Part shown: positions 1 to 9,351 of the stretch, one piece after another
Numbering within the stretch: the stretch's first letter is position 1
Layout: every line of letters starts with the position of its first letter
Source: an uncultured Cytophagaceae bacterium
GTDB lineage: Bacteria > Bacteroidota > Bacteroidia > Cytophagales > Spirosomataceae
Length of the DNA: 33,454 nt
Direction of reading: 5' to 3'
NCBI GenBank assembly: GCA_903933935.1
Contig: CAIZMB010000049.1
Location: forward strand, 1 to 33,454
Made by a program: the position numbers and the translations under genes
Notes under the pieces: model-generated
What the model saw: only the letters and a program-made list of their open reading frames with translations
Databases searched by the model: none
Told to the model about the DNA's origin: nothing

Positions 1-8
1 AATCAAAT

Positions 9-677
9 ATGTTTCAAAGGATATTCTTGCTTTTTTTTATCATATTTTCTCTATCCTGCTCACAGGAAAAAAAGCAAATTCAATCGTTGGGTAGTCTGAA
101 TGAAGTGCTTGATTGCCAGACTTTGGATGGATTAAAATTGAAATATGGGCAAGAAAATGTCATCAATGACACCTCTTGGGTGATTGGTGATGATACGTTG
201 AGAGGCAGCATTATTTTTCCTAATTCTACTAAGCAAGCGTTTGTGTATTTCCAGAATGCGAACATCGTCGATGTGACGATTAAAGGCGAAAGTTCTAATT
301 GGAAAACAAATTCAGGCCTTTATTTGGGCATGACATTGACTGAAGTTCAAACGATTAATACTAAAAACTTTACCATTTCAGGTTTTAATTGGTCCCATGG
401 GGGCTCTGTGGTTAGTTGGGAAGGTGGAAAATTAACCGGTGATTCCACTCTGAGTCATTTGGCTGTGTTTTCTAATGTTTCAAATGAACACCCAGGTATT
501 TCTGATGAGGCATATAAATTGATATCTGGGGAAGTCGAGTTCGACATTAGGCATCTTGATATTCAAAAACTAAATCCTAAGCTTGATTTAATATCCATTA
601 TTATCCCATATATTCCTTCAAAATCTGAAGGTAAGAAAATAGGAAGCCGCATTCAGCAAAGTCAAGTTCCTAACTAA
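9..677 (+). CDS. Putative lipoprotein of unknown function
   Basis: I do not recognise this 222-residue protein. It begins with a hydrophobic stretch (residues 5-15) ending at a cysteine (Cys17, context SLSC), which looks like a lipoprotein signal peptide, so the mature protein should be lipid-anchored in the envelope. After the cysteine comes a charged, lysine-rich stretch and then an alternating polar/aromatic sequence with no transmembrane segment. The start ATG lies only 8 bases into the window, so its promoter and any upstream partner are not visible. Its 3' end overlaps the last 4 bases of the convergent dehydrogenase gene. The lipobox is imperfect (Ser at -3), so lipidation is an inference. 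No catalytic motif is visible. Confidence 0.75.
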   Translation: MFQRIFLLFFIIFSLSCSQEKKQIQSLGSLNEVLDCQTLDGLKLKYGQENVINDTSWVIGDDTLRGSIIFPNSTKQAFVYFQNANIVDVTIKGESSNWKTNSGLYLGMTLTEVQTINTKNFTISGFNWSHGGSVVSWEGGKLTGDSTLSHLAVFSNVSNEHPGISDEAYKLISGEVEFDIRHLDIQKLNPKLDLISIIIPYIPSKSEGKKIGSRIQQSQVPN

Positions 678-1624
678 GGGTTTACGCAATTGACAATTTT
701 TCCTTCTAAATATAATTTTAACGTATTTTCTAAGGAAGTCACAATTCTTTTTCTTGCTTCCAAGCTTATCCAAGCAATGTGAGGTGTGATTATGGCATTT
801 GGAATTCCAATGAGCGGATGTCCAACGGCCGGTGGTTCCACCTCTAATACATCCAAAAGTGCTGCACTAATTTGGCCTGAAATTAAAGCTGATTTTAGGT
901 CTAACGAATGAATTAAACCACCTCTTGATGTGTTGATTAAAATAGAACTACTTTTCATGAGGGAAAGGAATTCGCGGTGAATCATTTTGTCCGTCTTGGG
1001 TGTGAGTGGACAGTGTAAACTAATTACATCAGATGTGGATGCTAATTCATTTATGCCGACAAACTTCCGATTGGCTAGTTTTAAATCTTTTGTGTGGTGA
1101 TAAATAACTTGCATGCCTAAACTTTCAGCCATGTTGGCAAATGCTTGACCTATGTTGCCCATGCCTATAATCCCCAAGGTTTTACCATGCCACTCGCGAA
1201 TGGGACTTAGGGTATATGACCAATCTTGATTTTTGCTCCATTCACCTCTTTTGACCGATTTTTCATGCAAGTCTACTTGATTGCTATAATTCAGCAACAT
1301 CGCTAAGGCATGTTGGGCTACAGAAAAGGTCCCATAATTAGGAACATTAGACACTTGAATTCCTTTCCCCTTGCATGCCTGGACATCCACTATGTTGAAT
1401 CCGGTGGCTGAAACTAAAATCAATTTAAGGTTTGGAAATAAAATTAAATCATCGGCGCTAATAGGGCATTTATTCGTTATGATTACTTCTACGGTATGGT
1501 CGACGCTTTTTAATTCATTATGTGAAGTACGATCCCGAAAAATAATTTCACCATATTTTTCAAAAATAGATGCATCTAAATCTTTTTGAAATAGGGTGAA
1601 TCCATCTAAAATTAAAATTTTCAT
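674..1624 (-). CDS. D-2-hydroxyacid dehydrogenase (glycerate dehydrogenase / hydroxypyruvate reductase-like)
   Basis: NAD(P)-dependent dehydrogenase of 316 residues, the usual length for the family, which interconverts 2-oxo acids and D-2-hydroxy acids in the cytoplasm. Visible motifs are the Rossmann glycine motif GMGNIG (154-159), the catalytic arginine in NTSRGGL (Arg234), the glutamate in EVEPP (Glu263) and the histidine in TPHIAW (His282), so the Arg/Glu/His set is complete. The C-terminal TPHIAW...EAR pattern resembles glycerate dehydrogenases rather than lactate or phosphoglycerate dehydrogenases; the exact substrate is inferred. Its ATG overlaps the end of the MazG-like gene by 4 bases, which suggests translational coupling at the end of the rsmA-mgtE-dtd operon. 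The 3' end overlaps the facing lipoprotein gene. Confidence 0.9.
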   Translation of the reverse strand: MKILILDGFTLFQKDLDASIFEKYGEIIFRDRTSHNELKSVDHTVEVIITNKCPISADDLILFPNLKLILVSATGFNIVDVQACKGKGIQVSNVPNYGTFSVAQHALAMLLNYSNQVDLHEKSVKRGEWSKNQDWSYTLSPIREWHGKTLGIIGMGNIGQAFANMAESLGMQVIYHHTKDLKLANRKFVGINELASTSDVISLHCPLTPKTDKMIHREFLSLMKSSSILINTSRGGLIHSLDLKSALISGQISAALLDVLEVEPPAVGHPLIGIPNAIITPHIAWISLEARKRIVTSLENTLKLYLEGKIVNCVNP

Positions 1625-1950
1625 GATTTTAGTTTTGGGTTATTCTGATGTCTTTCCTTATCTCTTTTGGTCTTTTTCAATAAACTTTTGGTGAGTGCTT
1701 CTTGTAAATCAACACCAGTTTGGTTGGCCAAACAGATAAGCACAAACAAAACATCTGCCATTTCTTCCCCTAAATCTTTGTTTTTATCCGACTCTTTTTC
1801 GGATTGTTCCCCATATCTTCTGGCAATAATGCGTGCCACTTCTCCCACCTCTTCCGTCAGCATGGCCATGTTGGTGAGTTCGTTGAAATATCGAACACCC
1901 ACTTCTTTGATCCATTTATCGACTAATTTTTGTGATTCTTGTAAGGTCAT
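1621..1950 (-). CDS. MazG-like nucleotide pyrophosphohydrolase
   Basis: Small all-alpha NTP pyrophosphohydrolase of 109 residues, corresponding to one MazG domain. The metal-binding acidic pattern is visible: Glu33, Glu34 and Glu37 in EEVGE, and Glu62, Glu63 and Asp66 in EEMAD. Such enzymes hydrolyse (d)NTPs to the monophosphate and pyrophosphate, often cleaning up non-canonical nucleotides; the substrate cannot be read from the sequence. It lies in a tight operon: its first base overlaps the end of dtd by 1, and its end overlaps the dehydrogenase start by 4. The lysine-rich C-terminus (KKTKRDKERH) is typical of the single-domain dimeric forms found in Bacteroidota. Confidence 0.88.
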   Translation of the reverse strand: MTLQESQKLVDKWIKEVGVRYFNELTNMAMLTEEVGEVARIIARRYGEQSEKESDKNKDLGEEMADVLFVLICLANQTGVDLQEALTKSLLKKTKRDKERHQNNPKLKS

Positions 1951-2402
1951 TAGTTAGGATTTTTTGAGTCTATGATGATGGTTACTGGTCCGTCATTGAC
2001 CAATGAGATTTTCATGTCCGCACCAAAAACTCCCGTTTGAATTGTTTTGCCCAGTTTAAATTGCAATTGTCTAATCATTTCTTCATATAAGGGAATGGCT
2101 TTTTCTGGCCGAGATGCCTCAATGAAACTTGGCCGATTACCTTTTTTGGTTGATGCGATCAAAGTAAATTGACTGACCAATAATAATTCTCCCTTAACCT
2201 GAGAAAGGTCCAAATTCATTTTACCCTCCTCGTCTGAAAAAATACGAAGACTACCAATTTTACCAGATAAATATTGGACTTCTTCTATCGTATCAGTCTC
2301 ATGAATGCCTAAAAGCACCACAAAACCTTTCTCAATGTAGGCATGTAATTGTTGGTCGATATGAAGCTGTGCCTCAGAAACTCGTTGGACTACCGCGATC
2401 AT
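1950..2402 (-). CDS. dtd: D-aminoacyl-tRNA deacylase
   Basis: Cytoplasmic proofreading enzyme that removes D-amino acids (and glycine) mischarged on tRNA. The protein has 150 residues, the standard length. Both family signatures are present: SQFTL at 77-81, and NDGPVT at 136-141 containing the Gly-Pro pair that gives chiral selectivity. The N-terminal MIAVVQRV is also typical. It sits 3 bases after mgtE and overlaps the MazG-like gene by 1 base, so it is almost certainly co-transcribed with them. Confidence 0.96.
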   Translation of the reverse strand: MIAVVQRVSEAQLHIDQQLHAYIEKGFVVLLGIHETDTIEEVQYLSGKIGSLRIFSDEEGKMNLDLSQVKGELLLVSQFTLIASTKKGNRPSFIEASRPEKAIPLYEEMIRQLQFKLGKTIQTGVFGADMKISLVNDGPVTIIIDSKNPN

Positions 2403-2405
2403 CCC

Positions 2406-3782
2406 CTACAATAATAAATAGACAATCATAAAATAAACACCATAACCTAATATATCATTGGTCGTAGTGATGAAGGGGCCACTCGCCACTGCAGGGTTAA
2501 TTTTCAATTGATTTAAAATTAATGGAGTGATAGTTCCCATTAATGAGGCGAGCATAACCACGGCAAATAGTGAAATCGATACGGTGGTGGACAACATTAT
2601 TTCCCCTGAATCCACTAACAATGAACATCCAAAAGCAAAAATGGCTGCTATGATGGCATTGATGAAGGCCACGACTAAAACTTTTTGAAGTCGTTTCCAA
2701 AGCGTCGTGTCAAGGCCACTTTTATCTGCCAAACTTTGAACGATTAAGGACGAAGATTGAATTCCCACATTACCACCCGTAGATCCAATCAGCGGGATAA
2801 ATGCGGAAATTGCCGGTAAAAGAGCAATAGTGTCATCAAATCGATCAATGATTTTTGCAGCAAAAAAACTGCCGACCATACCGCCAATTAACCAAGGTAA
2901 CCGAGATCGAACTAAAAGCCAAATGGAGTCATCTTCTTCAACGTCCTCCGAGATTCCGGCCATGACTTGAATGTCTTCTTGGGCAGATTCGGTAATAAAA
3001 TCGACTACGTCGTCAATGGTAATTCGGCCTAAAAGACGTCCTTGGATATTGATAACTGGTATCGCCTCCAGGTCATATTTTTGCATAATGTCGGCTACTT
3101 CTTCCCCGGCCACATAGGTTTGAACGGACACGATTTCATCGTCTTCGTAAACATCTTGAATTTTAGATCCTCGCTTGGCTAAAATTATTTTCTTTAAAGA
3201 AACGGTTCCTAGTAATTTTCCATCATCATCTACGACATAAACGGAATAGACTTTCTCCACGTCTTCGGCTTGTCGGCGAATTTCCTCCACACACTCGGTA
3301 ACTGTTTGCTTAACATTAATTTTAATTAATTCCTTTTGCATTAATCCACCGGCACAATCCTCGTCATAATGCATGAGGTCAATAATGAATCTTGCTTGTT
3401 CACGGTCTTTTAATAACGCGATTACCTCTTCTCTCACACGAACAGGTTGTTCGTTTAGAATATCAACGGCATCATCTGAATCGATTACGTTGATGTATTC
3501 GGCAATTTCGTTTGAGTTGAAATTTTTTAAAAACTTTTTCCGATCGTCCGCGTCGATGGTTGAGATAATCTCAGCAGCAATTTTGGTATCTAAAAGGAGT
3601 ACAATATATTTAGCTTCTTCTCCCGTTAATTCAATTAAAATATTGGTGATATCAGCCGGAAAAAGCTCGTCTGTTTTTTGTATGATTTCATCCGTCGCCT
3701 GATTTTGAATCAACAAGCGAACCTCTTCTAAATACTCTTTAGTGAGTTCAAACGGAAGGTGTTGTGGGTTTACTACTTCCAT
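2406..3782 (-). CDS. mgtE: Magnesium transporter MgtE
   Basis: Inner-membrane Mg2+ channel of 458 residues with the standard architecture: a cytoplasmic MgtE N domain (about 20-135), two CBS domains (about 137-260), a linking helix, and a C-terminal pore domain of about five membrane segments (about 290-458). The ion-pore motif, with the IGSTGGNVG core, lies around 328-345. Acidic residues at the N/CBS interface (for example DADD and DSDD) fit Mg2+ sensing that closes the gate. It follows rsmA by 84 bases and has its own likely promoter at 3812-3844, so regulation is probably at the protein level; no long leader for an M-box riboswitch is present. dtd follows after 3 bases. Confidence 0.96.
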   Translation of the reverse strand: MEVVNPQHLPFELTKEYLEEVRLLIQNQATDEIIQKTDELFPADITNILIELTGEEAKYIVLLLDTKIAAEIISTIDADDRKKFLKNFNSNEIAEYINVIDSDDAVDILNEQPVRVREEVIALLKDREQARFIIDLMHYDEDCAGGLMQKELIKINVKQTVTECVEEIRRQAEDVEKVYSVYVVDDDGKLLGTVSLKKIILAKRGSKIQDVYEDDEIVSVQTYVAGEEVADIMQKYDLEAIPVINIQGRLLGRITIDDVVDFITESAQEDIQVMAGISEDVEEDDSIWLLVRSRLPWLIGGMVGSFFAAKIIDRFDDTIALLPAISAFIPLIGSTGGNVGIQSSSLIVQSLADKSGLDTTLWKRLQKVLVVAFINAIIAAIFAFGCSLLVDSGEIMLSTTVSISLFAVVMLASLMGTITPLILNQLKINPAVASGPFITTTNDILGYGVYFMIVYLLL

Positions 3783-3811
3783 GATTTGAGGTTAAGAAAA
3801 TGAATGAACTG

Positions 3812-3844
3812 CAAATTTATAAAATATTGACTTAAATCAGGCAA
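3812..3844 (-). promoter_or_regulatory. Probable promoter of mgtE (Bacteroidota TTG / TAnnTTTG type)
   Basis: On the minus strand the 8-mer TAAATTTG (3812-3819) matches the Bacteroidota -7 consensus TAnnTTTG exactly, and a TTG (3842-3844) lies 22 bases upstream, at the long end of the usual spacing. Transcription would start near 3805, giving a leader of roughly 22 bases before the mgtE ATG. The -33 part is weak, so this is a motif match only. Confidence 0.45.
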
Positions 3845-3866
3845 TTTGAAAGGAAGATATCCCGAA

Positions 3867-4649
3867 TTAAGCCCCTGGATATCCCTGAGCTTTCCACAAT
3901 TCAGTTAATTCGGTGAATTCAGCTACTCCTAATTGCTCCGCTCTTTTGGTTAAAAGAGGATGATCAGGTAATTGCAAAGATCTAAGTGCATTTCTAAGTG
4001 TTTTCCTCCTTTGATTAAAAGCCATTTTGACCAAAGCTTTAAATTTTGCGGGATCACATTCTAGTTTTTTATCCCAATTTCGAACCAATCGTATGACGCC
4101 TGAATTGACTTTTGGGGGAGGGGTAAACACCTCAGGTCCTAAGCTAAATAAATATTCGATGTCGTAATGGGCTTGGAGTAGCACGCTCAATATCCCATAA
4201 TCCTTGTTGCCTGGTTTTGCGGCTAATCGTACAGCCACTTCCTTTTGTAGCATACCTACGATTTCGACGCATTGATCTTTATATTCCAAGACTCTGAAAA
4301 ATATTTGAGTGGAAATGAAGTAGGGGAAATTGCCCACAATCCCGAATTTTTCTTCCCCAAAAATATTTTCTAATGGATACCTAAGAAAGTCGCCGTCGAT
4401 CAATCTAGGTCCAGTAAACTCAAGGTAATTTTTTCTCAGGTAGGCTACGGATTCCTGATCTATCTCGATTAATGAAGTTTGGTATTCTGTTTTTTTGACC
4501 AAAAACTGTGTCAAAACCCCCATTCCTGGCCCAATTTCAAGCACTTTGTTATAGGCACCATTAGGTTGGAGCCCATCCACTATTCGCTTAGCTGCGTCCA
4601 AATCCTTTAAAAAATGCTGTCCTAGACTTTTCTTTGCTCTTACTTGCAC
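3867..4649 (-). CDS. rsmA: 16S rRNA (adenine(1518)-N(6)/adenine(1519)-N(6))-dimethyltransferase
   Basis: KsgA/RsmA dimethylates two adjacent adenosines in the 3' terminal hairpin of 16S rRNA late in 30S assembly, using S-adenosylmethionine. The 260-residue protein shows the N-terminal [11 protein letters not shown] signature, the SAM-binding motif LEIGPGMG (37-44) and the catalytic motif NFPY (107-110), a common variant of NLPY. The start codon is GTG at 4649: no in-frame ATG exists before the upstream stop, and the protein begins correctly at this residue. It is divergent from the histidine kinase gene, whose ATG is 71 bases away, and is probably the first gene of the minus-strand cluster running into mgtE. 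Confidence 0.96.
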   Translation of the reverse strand: MQVRAKKSLGQHFLKDLDAAKRIVDGLQPNGAYNKVLEIGPGMGVLTQFLVKKTEYQTSLIEIDQESVAYLRKNYLEFTGPRLIDGDFLRYPLENIFGEEKFGIVGNFPYFISTQIFFRVLEYKDQCVEIVGMLQKEVAVRLAAKPGNKDYGILSVLLQAHYDIEYLFSLGPEVFTPPPKVNSGVIRLVRNWDKKLECDPAKFKALVKMAFNQRRKTLRNALRSLQLPDHPLLTKRAEQLGVAEFTELTELWKAQGYPGA

Positions 4650-4720
4650 GTGTGCTTCTGGGTTTATTGAGTAAAATTAAGCCCTTTTTTGTACATTTAA
4701 GCAAAATTTTAAATTTACCC

Positions 4721-7700
4721 ATGGAGCAGGCTTCCACTGATAATTTGATAAGGACATTAGAAGGCGTAAAGCTTTTTGGTCTTATTATGTCAACGGACGG
4801 TATCATTGTCCATGCCAACGCCTTTACACATACAATTCTAGGTTACAAACCATCGGAATTAAATGGAAAAGATTTTTTCTCTACATTATTGCCTCCCGAT
4901 GAAAGTGAGGCGCGTCGCACGTCATTTAATAAGGCGATTGCCTCTGGTGGATTATTTGAAGAAAGAGAACGAAATTACATAACTAAAACGGGTGCGGTAA
5001 AATGGGTGGAGGTTTCTTCCACCATCGTCAGTGAATCAGATTCAAATACTTTTTTAAGTATCATTGGCGAAGATGTCACGGAGCGGAAAAAGGTGACTGA
5101 GGCATTAAATAGATCGAATTCCCAGCTTCAAGACTTGATTAATAATACCACCGACTTGATTCAAATAACGGGTATTTCGGGTCGGTTTTTGTTTGTCAAT
5201 AAGGCCTGGCTTGAAACCATGGGGTATTCAGAGGAGGAAGCAAAGGATTTGAAATTGCAGGATGTTTTACACCCTGAGTTTGCACATATCACAATAGATC
5301 AATTTACGAAACTTAGCAAAGGAGAAGAATTAACAGAGTTTACAGCTGTTTTTAGACGTAAAGATGGCCGTCGACTATATGTCAGCGGCTCGGTGACATG
5401 TCGGTTTGAAAAGGGGGTGCCAACAGCCTATCGTTGTATTTTACATAATTCAACTGCTAAAGTCCGGGCCGAAAGGGCCAATAAATTATTTTCTTCTATT
5501 GCCCAAGTGGCGATTAATTCCACGAACCTGGACGATCTGTATGTGAATATTCACAAACAGTTAGGGGAGGTAATTGACGTGAAGAATTTCTTTATTGCAC
5601 AATATGATCCGGCTAAAAGCTTTCTGTATTTTCCTTATTACGTCGATGAATATTTCAATTCTAGAGTTCATTTTACGAAGCGAAAATTAGGCAATGGCTT
5701 AACTGAATACGCTATTATGGCCAATAAGCCTTTGATTTTGCATGATGACGAAATTCATAAGTTGGCCGAAGAAAAGGTCATTTATTTATATGGAGTTGTA
5801 CCTAAAGTAATGCTTTGTGTGCCTTTGCGAATCGGTGATCGAGTTACTGGTATTATTGGGGTTAAATCGTATGAGCGGGTCAACAAGTACGAAAATCGAG
5901 ATCTTGAGTTATTGGATTTTATCTCGGGTCAAGTAGCACTTGCCATCGCTAGAAAGCAAGCTGAAGAGGCTTTGGCTCGCGAAACAGCTCGTTTAAGTGC
6001 AATTTTTGAAGGTAGTTCTCACTTAATGTGGTCGGTCAACAAGCGTTTAATGTTAACGAGTTTCAACCATGATTATGCTGAGTTATTGGAGGAACAACTC
6101 AACATGAGTCCTCAATTAAATTTTTCGACTGAAACCATGGGTTTTAAACTGTTGCCGCCGGAAGAGCGCCGACCTTTGGAAGACAAATACAAAGCAGCTT
6201 TTAGGGGTAAAAAACAACATTTTGAGCTTGAGTTACAGACGAAGGAGGGAGTTGAAAAATGGCTTGAAGTTTATTTAAACCCAATTATGGCCCAAGGCTC
6301 CATTCAAGAAGTTTCAGGTATCGCTCGTGACATCACTGATTTGAAAAAATACCAAAGGGAATTAGTTTTTGCTCGCGAACAGGCGGAGTATTCCCTTAAA
6401 GTGAAGGAACAGTTTTTGGCGAATATGAGTCATGAGATTCGTACGCCTATGAATGGAGTGATAGGGATGGTAGATATGCTGAGTGATACAAGCTTAGATA
6501 CGGAACAAATGGACTATGTTCAAACGATCAAAAAATCATCGGACACGCTTCTAAATATTTTAAATGACATTCTAGATTTAGCAAAAATCGAAGCTGGAAA
6601 AATGGCTTTACATCCTCGCGATATTATTTTGAGAGATGTTTTTGAACGTCTAATGGCTTTGTTTTCTCAAGTTGCTAGGCAAAAAGGAAATACATTATCC
6701 TTTGAATTGGCAAATGATATACCCGAATGTGTACAAGTAGATGAAACTCGATTGTTGCAAGTATTATCTAATTTGACTTCCAATGCACTCAAATTCACAG
6801 AGAATGGAAATATTCAAATTGAGGTTTCAGTTCTAAATAAAATAGACGATCGGTTTGATTTACATGTCAAAGTTTCTGATACGGGAGTAGGTATTAGTGA
6901 GGCTGATCTGAAAATATTGTTTAATTCATTCCAGCAACTTGATAATTCAACAACAAAAGTTCATGGCGGAACAGGCTTAGGATTGGCTATTTCTCGTGAG
7001 ATTTGTAAACTGATGGATGGGAATGTTGGCGTGGAATCGACGGTTGGCGTGGGAAGTACTTTTTGGTTTACGATCAATTTAAAAATAGGGGATCGTGCTT
7101 TTGCCATTGAACACAAGGAAGATAAGACGTTTGAAATTAGCGGGAAATTGAATGAGTTAAGACCCATTATTTTGTTGGTCGACGATAATGCGACTAACCG
7201 AAAAGTCGCGAGTCAAATATTGGTTAAGTCGGGATGTCAGGTTGATTCAGTTTCAAGTGGAAAAGAGGCTATACTGAAATTGCAGGCCGATGTGACGTAT
7301 GACTTAGTTTTGATGGATATTCAAATGCCTGAGATGGATGGAATGGAAACAACCAAGCAATTAAAAGACTTGAATATTAGTGATTTGCCCCCAATTATAG
7401 CCATGACAGCTTATGCGATGAAAGAAGATCGTGATCGGTTTTTATCCGTAGGCATGGATGATTATTTAGCTAAACCCATCCGTGCCCAATCTTTAATTGA
7501 GATGGTAACTCAATGGGTTACCGGGAAAAAAGCAAAAAATCAAAAGAAGAAAGCAGGTAAATCCATAAAAAACAAAACATCTTTGGTTTTGGATATAGAT
7601 GTCATAAATTCATTATCTGAGGCTATGGGAGGGGATTTGGCTTTTGTAAAAGGGATGTTGGCTGAATTTATGATTGAAGCCAAAGCACAAATTGAAACTG

Positions 7701-7918
7701 CTGAAATGGCTTTTAAATTGAATGATTGCCAGGGTGTTCAGTCTGAGTTACATACCTTAAAAGGAAACTCGGGTACTTTGGGTGCTTCTCAAGTACATGT
7801 AATTTGTGAGAAAATCGAGATTAAGGCCAAGTTATGTGATTTTTCAAACTTTGAAGAAGAAATCATTTTGCTTAAAACTGCATTGCATAAATTTGAAATT
7901 GAAATAGTTAACCTTTAA
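4721..7918 (+). CDS. Soluble hybrid histidine kinase, PAS-PAS-GAF-PAS-HisKA-HATPase-REC-HPt
   Basis: Large phosphorelay sensor; numbering here is from ATG 4721 (1065 residues). Reading left to right there are two PAS domains (about 15-130 and 135-255), a GAF domain (about 265-420), a third PAS (about 430-550), a HisKA dimerisation domain with MSHEIRTP and the phosphorylated His571, a HATPase domain with [17 protein letters not shown] and GGTGLGLA, a receiver with LVDDN and phospho-acceptor Asp866 in LVLMD, and a C-terminal HPt with His1011 in HTLKGNSG. All phosphotransfer residues are intact. No membrane segment is seen, so it should sense a cytoplasmic signal. A TTG at 4634 would extend it but would overlap rsmA; ATG 4721 starts just before the PAS fold. 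No response regulator with an output domain lies nearby. An esterase gene follows after 13 bases. Ligand unknown. Confidence 0.93.
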   Translation: MEQASTDNLIRTLEGVKLFGLIMSTDGIIVHANAFTHTILGYKPSELNGKDFFSTLLPPDESEARRTSFNKAIASGGLFEERERNYITKTGAVKWVEVSSTIVSESDSNTFLSIIGEDVTERKKVTEALNRSNSQLQDLINNTTDLIQITGISGRFLFVNKAWLETMGYSEEEAKDLKLQDVLHPEFAHITIDQFTKLSKGEELTEFTAVFRRKDGRRLYVSGSVTCRFEKGVPTAYRCILHNSTAKVRAERANKLFSSIAQVAINSTNLDDLYVNIHKQLGEVIDVKNFFIAQYDPAKSFLYFPYYVDEYFNSRVHFTKRKLGNGLTEYAIMANKPLILHDDEIHKLAEEKVIYLYGVVPKVMLCVPLRIGDRVTGIIGVKSYERVNKYENRDLELLDFISGQVALAIARKQAEEALARETARLSAIFEGSSHLMWSVNKRLMLTSFNHDYAELLEEQLNMSPQLNFSTETMGFKLLPPEERRPLEDKYKAAFRGKKQHFELELQTKEGVEKWLEVYLNPIMAQGSIQEVSGIARDITDLKKYQRELVFAREQAEYSLKVKEQFLANMSHEIRTPMNGVIGMVDMLSDTSLDTEQMDYVQTIKKSSDTLLNILNDILDLAKIEAGKMALHPRDIILRDVFERLMALFSQVARQKGNTLSFELANDIPECVQVDETRLLQVLSNLTSNALKFTENGNIQIEVSVLNKIDDRFDLHVKVSDTGVGISEADLKILFNSFQQLDNSTTKVHGGTGLGLAISREICKLMDGNVGVESTVGVGSTFWFTINLKIGDRAFAIEHKEDKTFEISGKLNELRPIILLVDDNATNRKVASQILVKSGCQVDSVSSGKEAILKLQADVTYDLVLMDIQMPEMDGMETTKQLKDLNISDLPPIIAMTAYAMKEDRDRFLSVGMDDYLAKPIRAQSLIEMVTQWVTGKKAKNQKKKAGKSIKNKTSLVLDIDVINSLSEAMGGDLAFVKGMLAEFMIEAKAQIETAEMAFKLNDCQGVQSELHTLKGNSGTLGASQVHVICEKIEIKAKLCDFSNFEEEIILLKTALHKFEIEIVNL

Positions 7919-7931
7919 ACCTATTAAAATT

Positions 7932-9227
7932 ATGTTGAAACGTATTCAGTTTATTGGATTATTGTCGATCTTGGCAATATCTGCCGCTTTTGGCCAACCT
8001 ACCGAAAAAATCATTAAGGTGGCGGTTGCCGCCGATCATGCGAATTGGAATTACAGTATTGGAGAGAAAGTGAATTTTACCATTACGGTAACTAAAAATG
8101 GAAGTCTTGTTCCAAATGCTTCCGTTCGCTATGAAATAGGGCCAGAGAAACAGGATCCTTCTCAAAAGAAATCAACGATAGCGGCTACTGGCATCATAAA
8201 AATAGATGGAGGTACGCTGACGAAAGCAGGATTTCTTCGTTGCATTGCCATCGCTGAGGTCGACGGAAAGGAATACCGCAACCTTGCCACGGCTGGATTT
8301 TCACCTGGAAGCATTCAGCCGACCGTTGAAAACCCTGCCGATTTTGATAATTTTTGGCAAAAAGCCAAAGAGGATTTGGCCAAGATACCGATGGACGCAA
8401 AGATGACCTTGATGCCTGAAAGGTGTACGGAGAAAACGAATGTATACCATGTTAATTTGCAAAATTATCGGTTGGGTTCTCGGCTTTATGGGATTTTGTG
8501 TGTGCCTAAAAAAGAGGGAAAATACCCTGCTTTATTACAGGTTCCAGGTGCGGGTGTCCGCGCCTACGGTGGTGACATTGCCACGGCAGAGAAAGGGGTA
8601 ATTACTTTTCAAATTGGTATTCATGGGGTTCCGGTGGACATGAACCCAACGGTTTACACCGATTTGGGAGCGGGTCCTTTATCTGGTTATTTTAATTATA
8701 ATATGGACGATAAGGATCGTTTTTATTACAAGCGAGTGTATTTAGGATGCGTGCGTGCGAATGATTTCTTGACGAGTTTACCTCAATATGATGGCACTAA
8801 TTTAGCCGTTACAGGGGGAAGCCAAGGAGGAGCTTTATCCATTATTACCACAGCTTTAGATTCCCGAGTTAAAAGTTTAGGCGCTTTTTATCCAGCATTG
8901 TCAGATGTGACAGGTTATTTGTTTGACCGGGCAGGTGGTTGGCCACATTATTTTGATAAGGTAAATAGGTCGACGAATGAGAAAAAGGATAAAATTTCTA
9001 CCGTATCGTATTATGATGTGGTGAATTTTGCTCGTCGAGTGAAGGTTCCTGGATATTATTCATGGGGGTACAATGATGAAACTTGTCCGCCAACTTCCAT
9101 GTATGCGGCTTACAATGTTATCTCAGCTCCGAAAGAATTGTACTTAGCCCTTGATACGGGGCATTGGACATATCCTGAACAAGGTGAGAAAATGAGTGCT
9201 TGGTTGCTCGGTCGATTAAAACCTTAG
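7932..9227 (+). CDS. Secreted acetylxylan esterase / cephalosporin-C deacetylase-like hydrolase (CE7 family)
   Basis: Alpha/beta-hydrolase of 431 residues with an N-terminal signal peptide (hydrophobic 8-20, likely cleavage after AAFGQ), so it acts in the periplasm or outside the cell. The nucleophile elbow is GGSQGG (Ser297); the acid is probably Asp382 in NDETCPP and the base His411 in DTGHW, giving a full Ser-Asp-His triad of the AXE1/CE7 type. This family removes acetyl groups from xylo-oligosaccharides and related acetylated compounds. Before the hydrolase domain, residues about 25-125 form an extra beta-rich region (VPNASVRYEIG) that resembles an N-terminal immunoglobulin-like module. 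The gene begins 13 bases after the hybrid kinase, which suggests co-transcription. The substrate is inferred from family only. Confidence 0.88.
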   Translation: MLKRIQFIGLLSILAISAAFGQPTEKIIKVAVAADHANWNYSIGEKVNFTITVTKNGSLVPNASVRYEIGPEKQDPSQKKSTIAATGIIKIDGGTLTKAGFLRCIAIAEVDGKEYRNLATAGFSPGSIQPTVENPADFDNFWQKAKEDLAKIPMDAKMTLMPERCTEKTNVYHVNLQNYRLGSRLYGILCVPKKEGKYPALLQVPGAGVRAYGGDIATAEKGVITFQIGIHGVPVDMNPTVYTDLGAGPLSGYFNYNMDDKDRFYYKRVYLGCVRANDFLTSLPQYDGTNLAVTGGSQGGALSIITTALDSRVKSLGAFYPALSDVTGYLFDRAGGWPHYFDKVNRSTNEKKDKISTVSYYDVVNFARRVKVPGYYSWGYNDETCPPTSMYAAYNVISAPKELYLALDTGHWTYPEQGEKMSAWLLGRLKP

Positions 9228-9351
9228 TATAAATGCTTAATCAGGACATTTTGGCTGATATTTCTTTGATTTAATTGGAAATCTAGCCATTATTTCCGAT
9301 TTGGTGTTGTGGTTTTTTAATTGATGAATGGATTCGAAATTTATTAAAAAG

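Noticed and set aside
1371-1957. Plus-strand reading frames opposite the dehydrogenase and MazG-like genes
   Set aside because: They mirror well-supported minus-strand genes and show no recognisable domain.
3783-3866. M-box (Mg2+) riboswitch upstream of mgtE
   Set aside because: The gap is 84 bases and the predicted leader about 22 bases, too short for the element.
4634-4720. TTG start extending the hybrid kinase by 29 residues with a hydrophobic N-terminus
   Set aside because: It would overlap the divergent rsmA start by 16 bases, uses a rare start codon, and the ATG at 4721 sits just before the first PAS domain.
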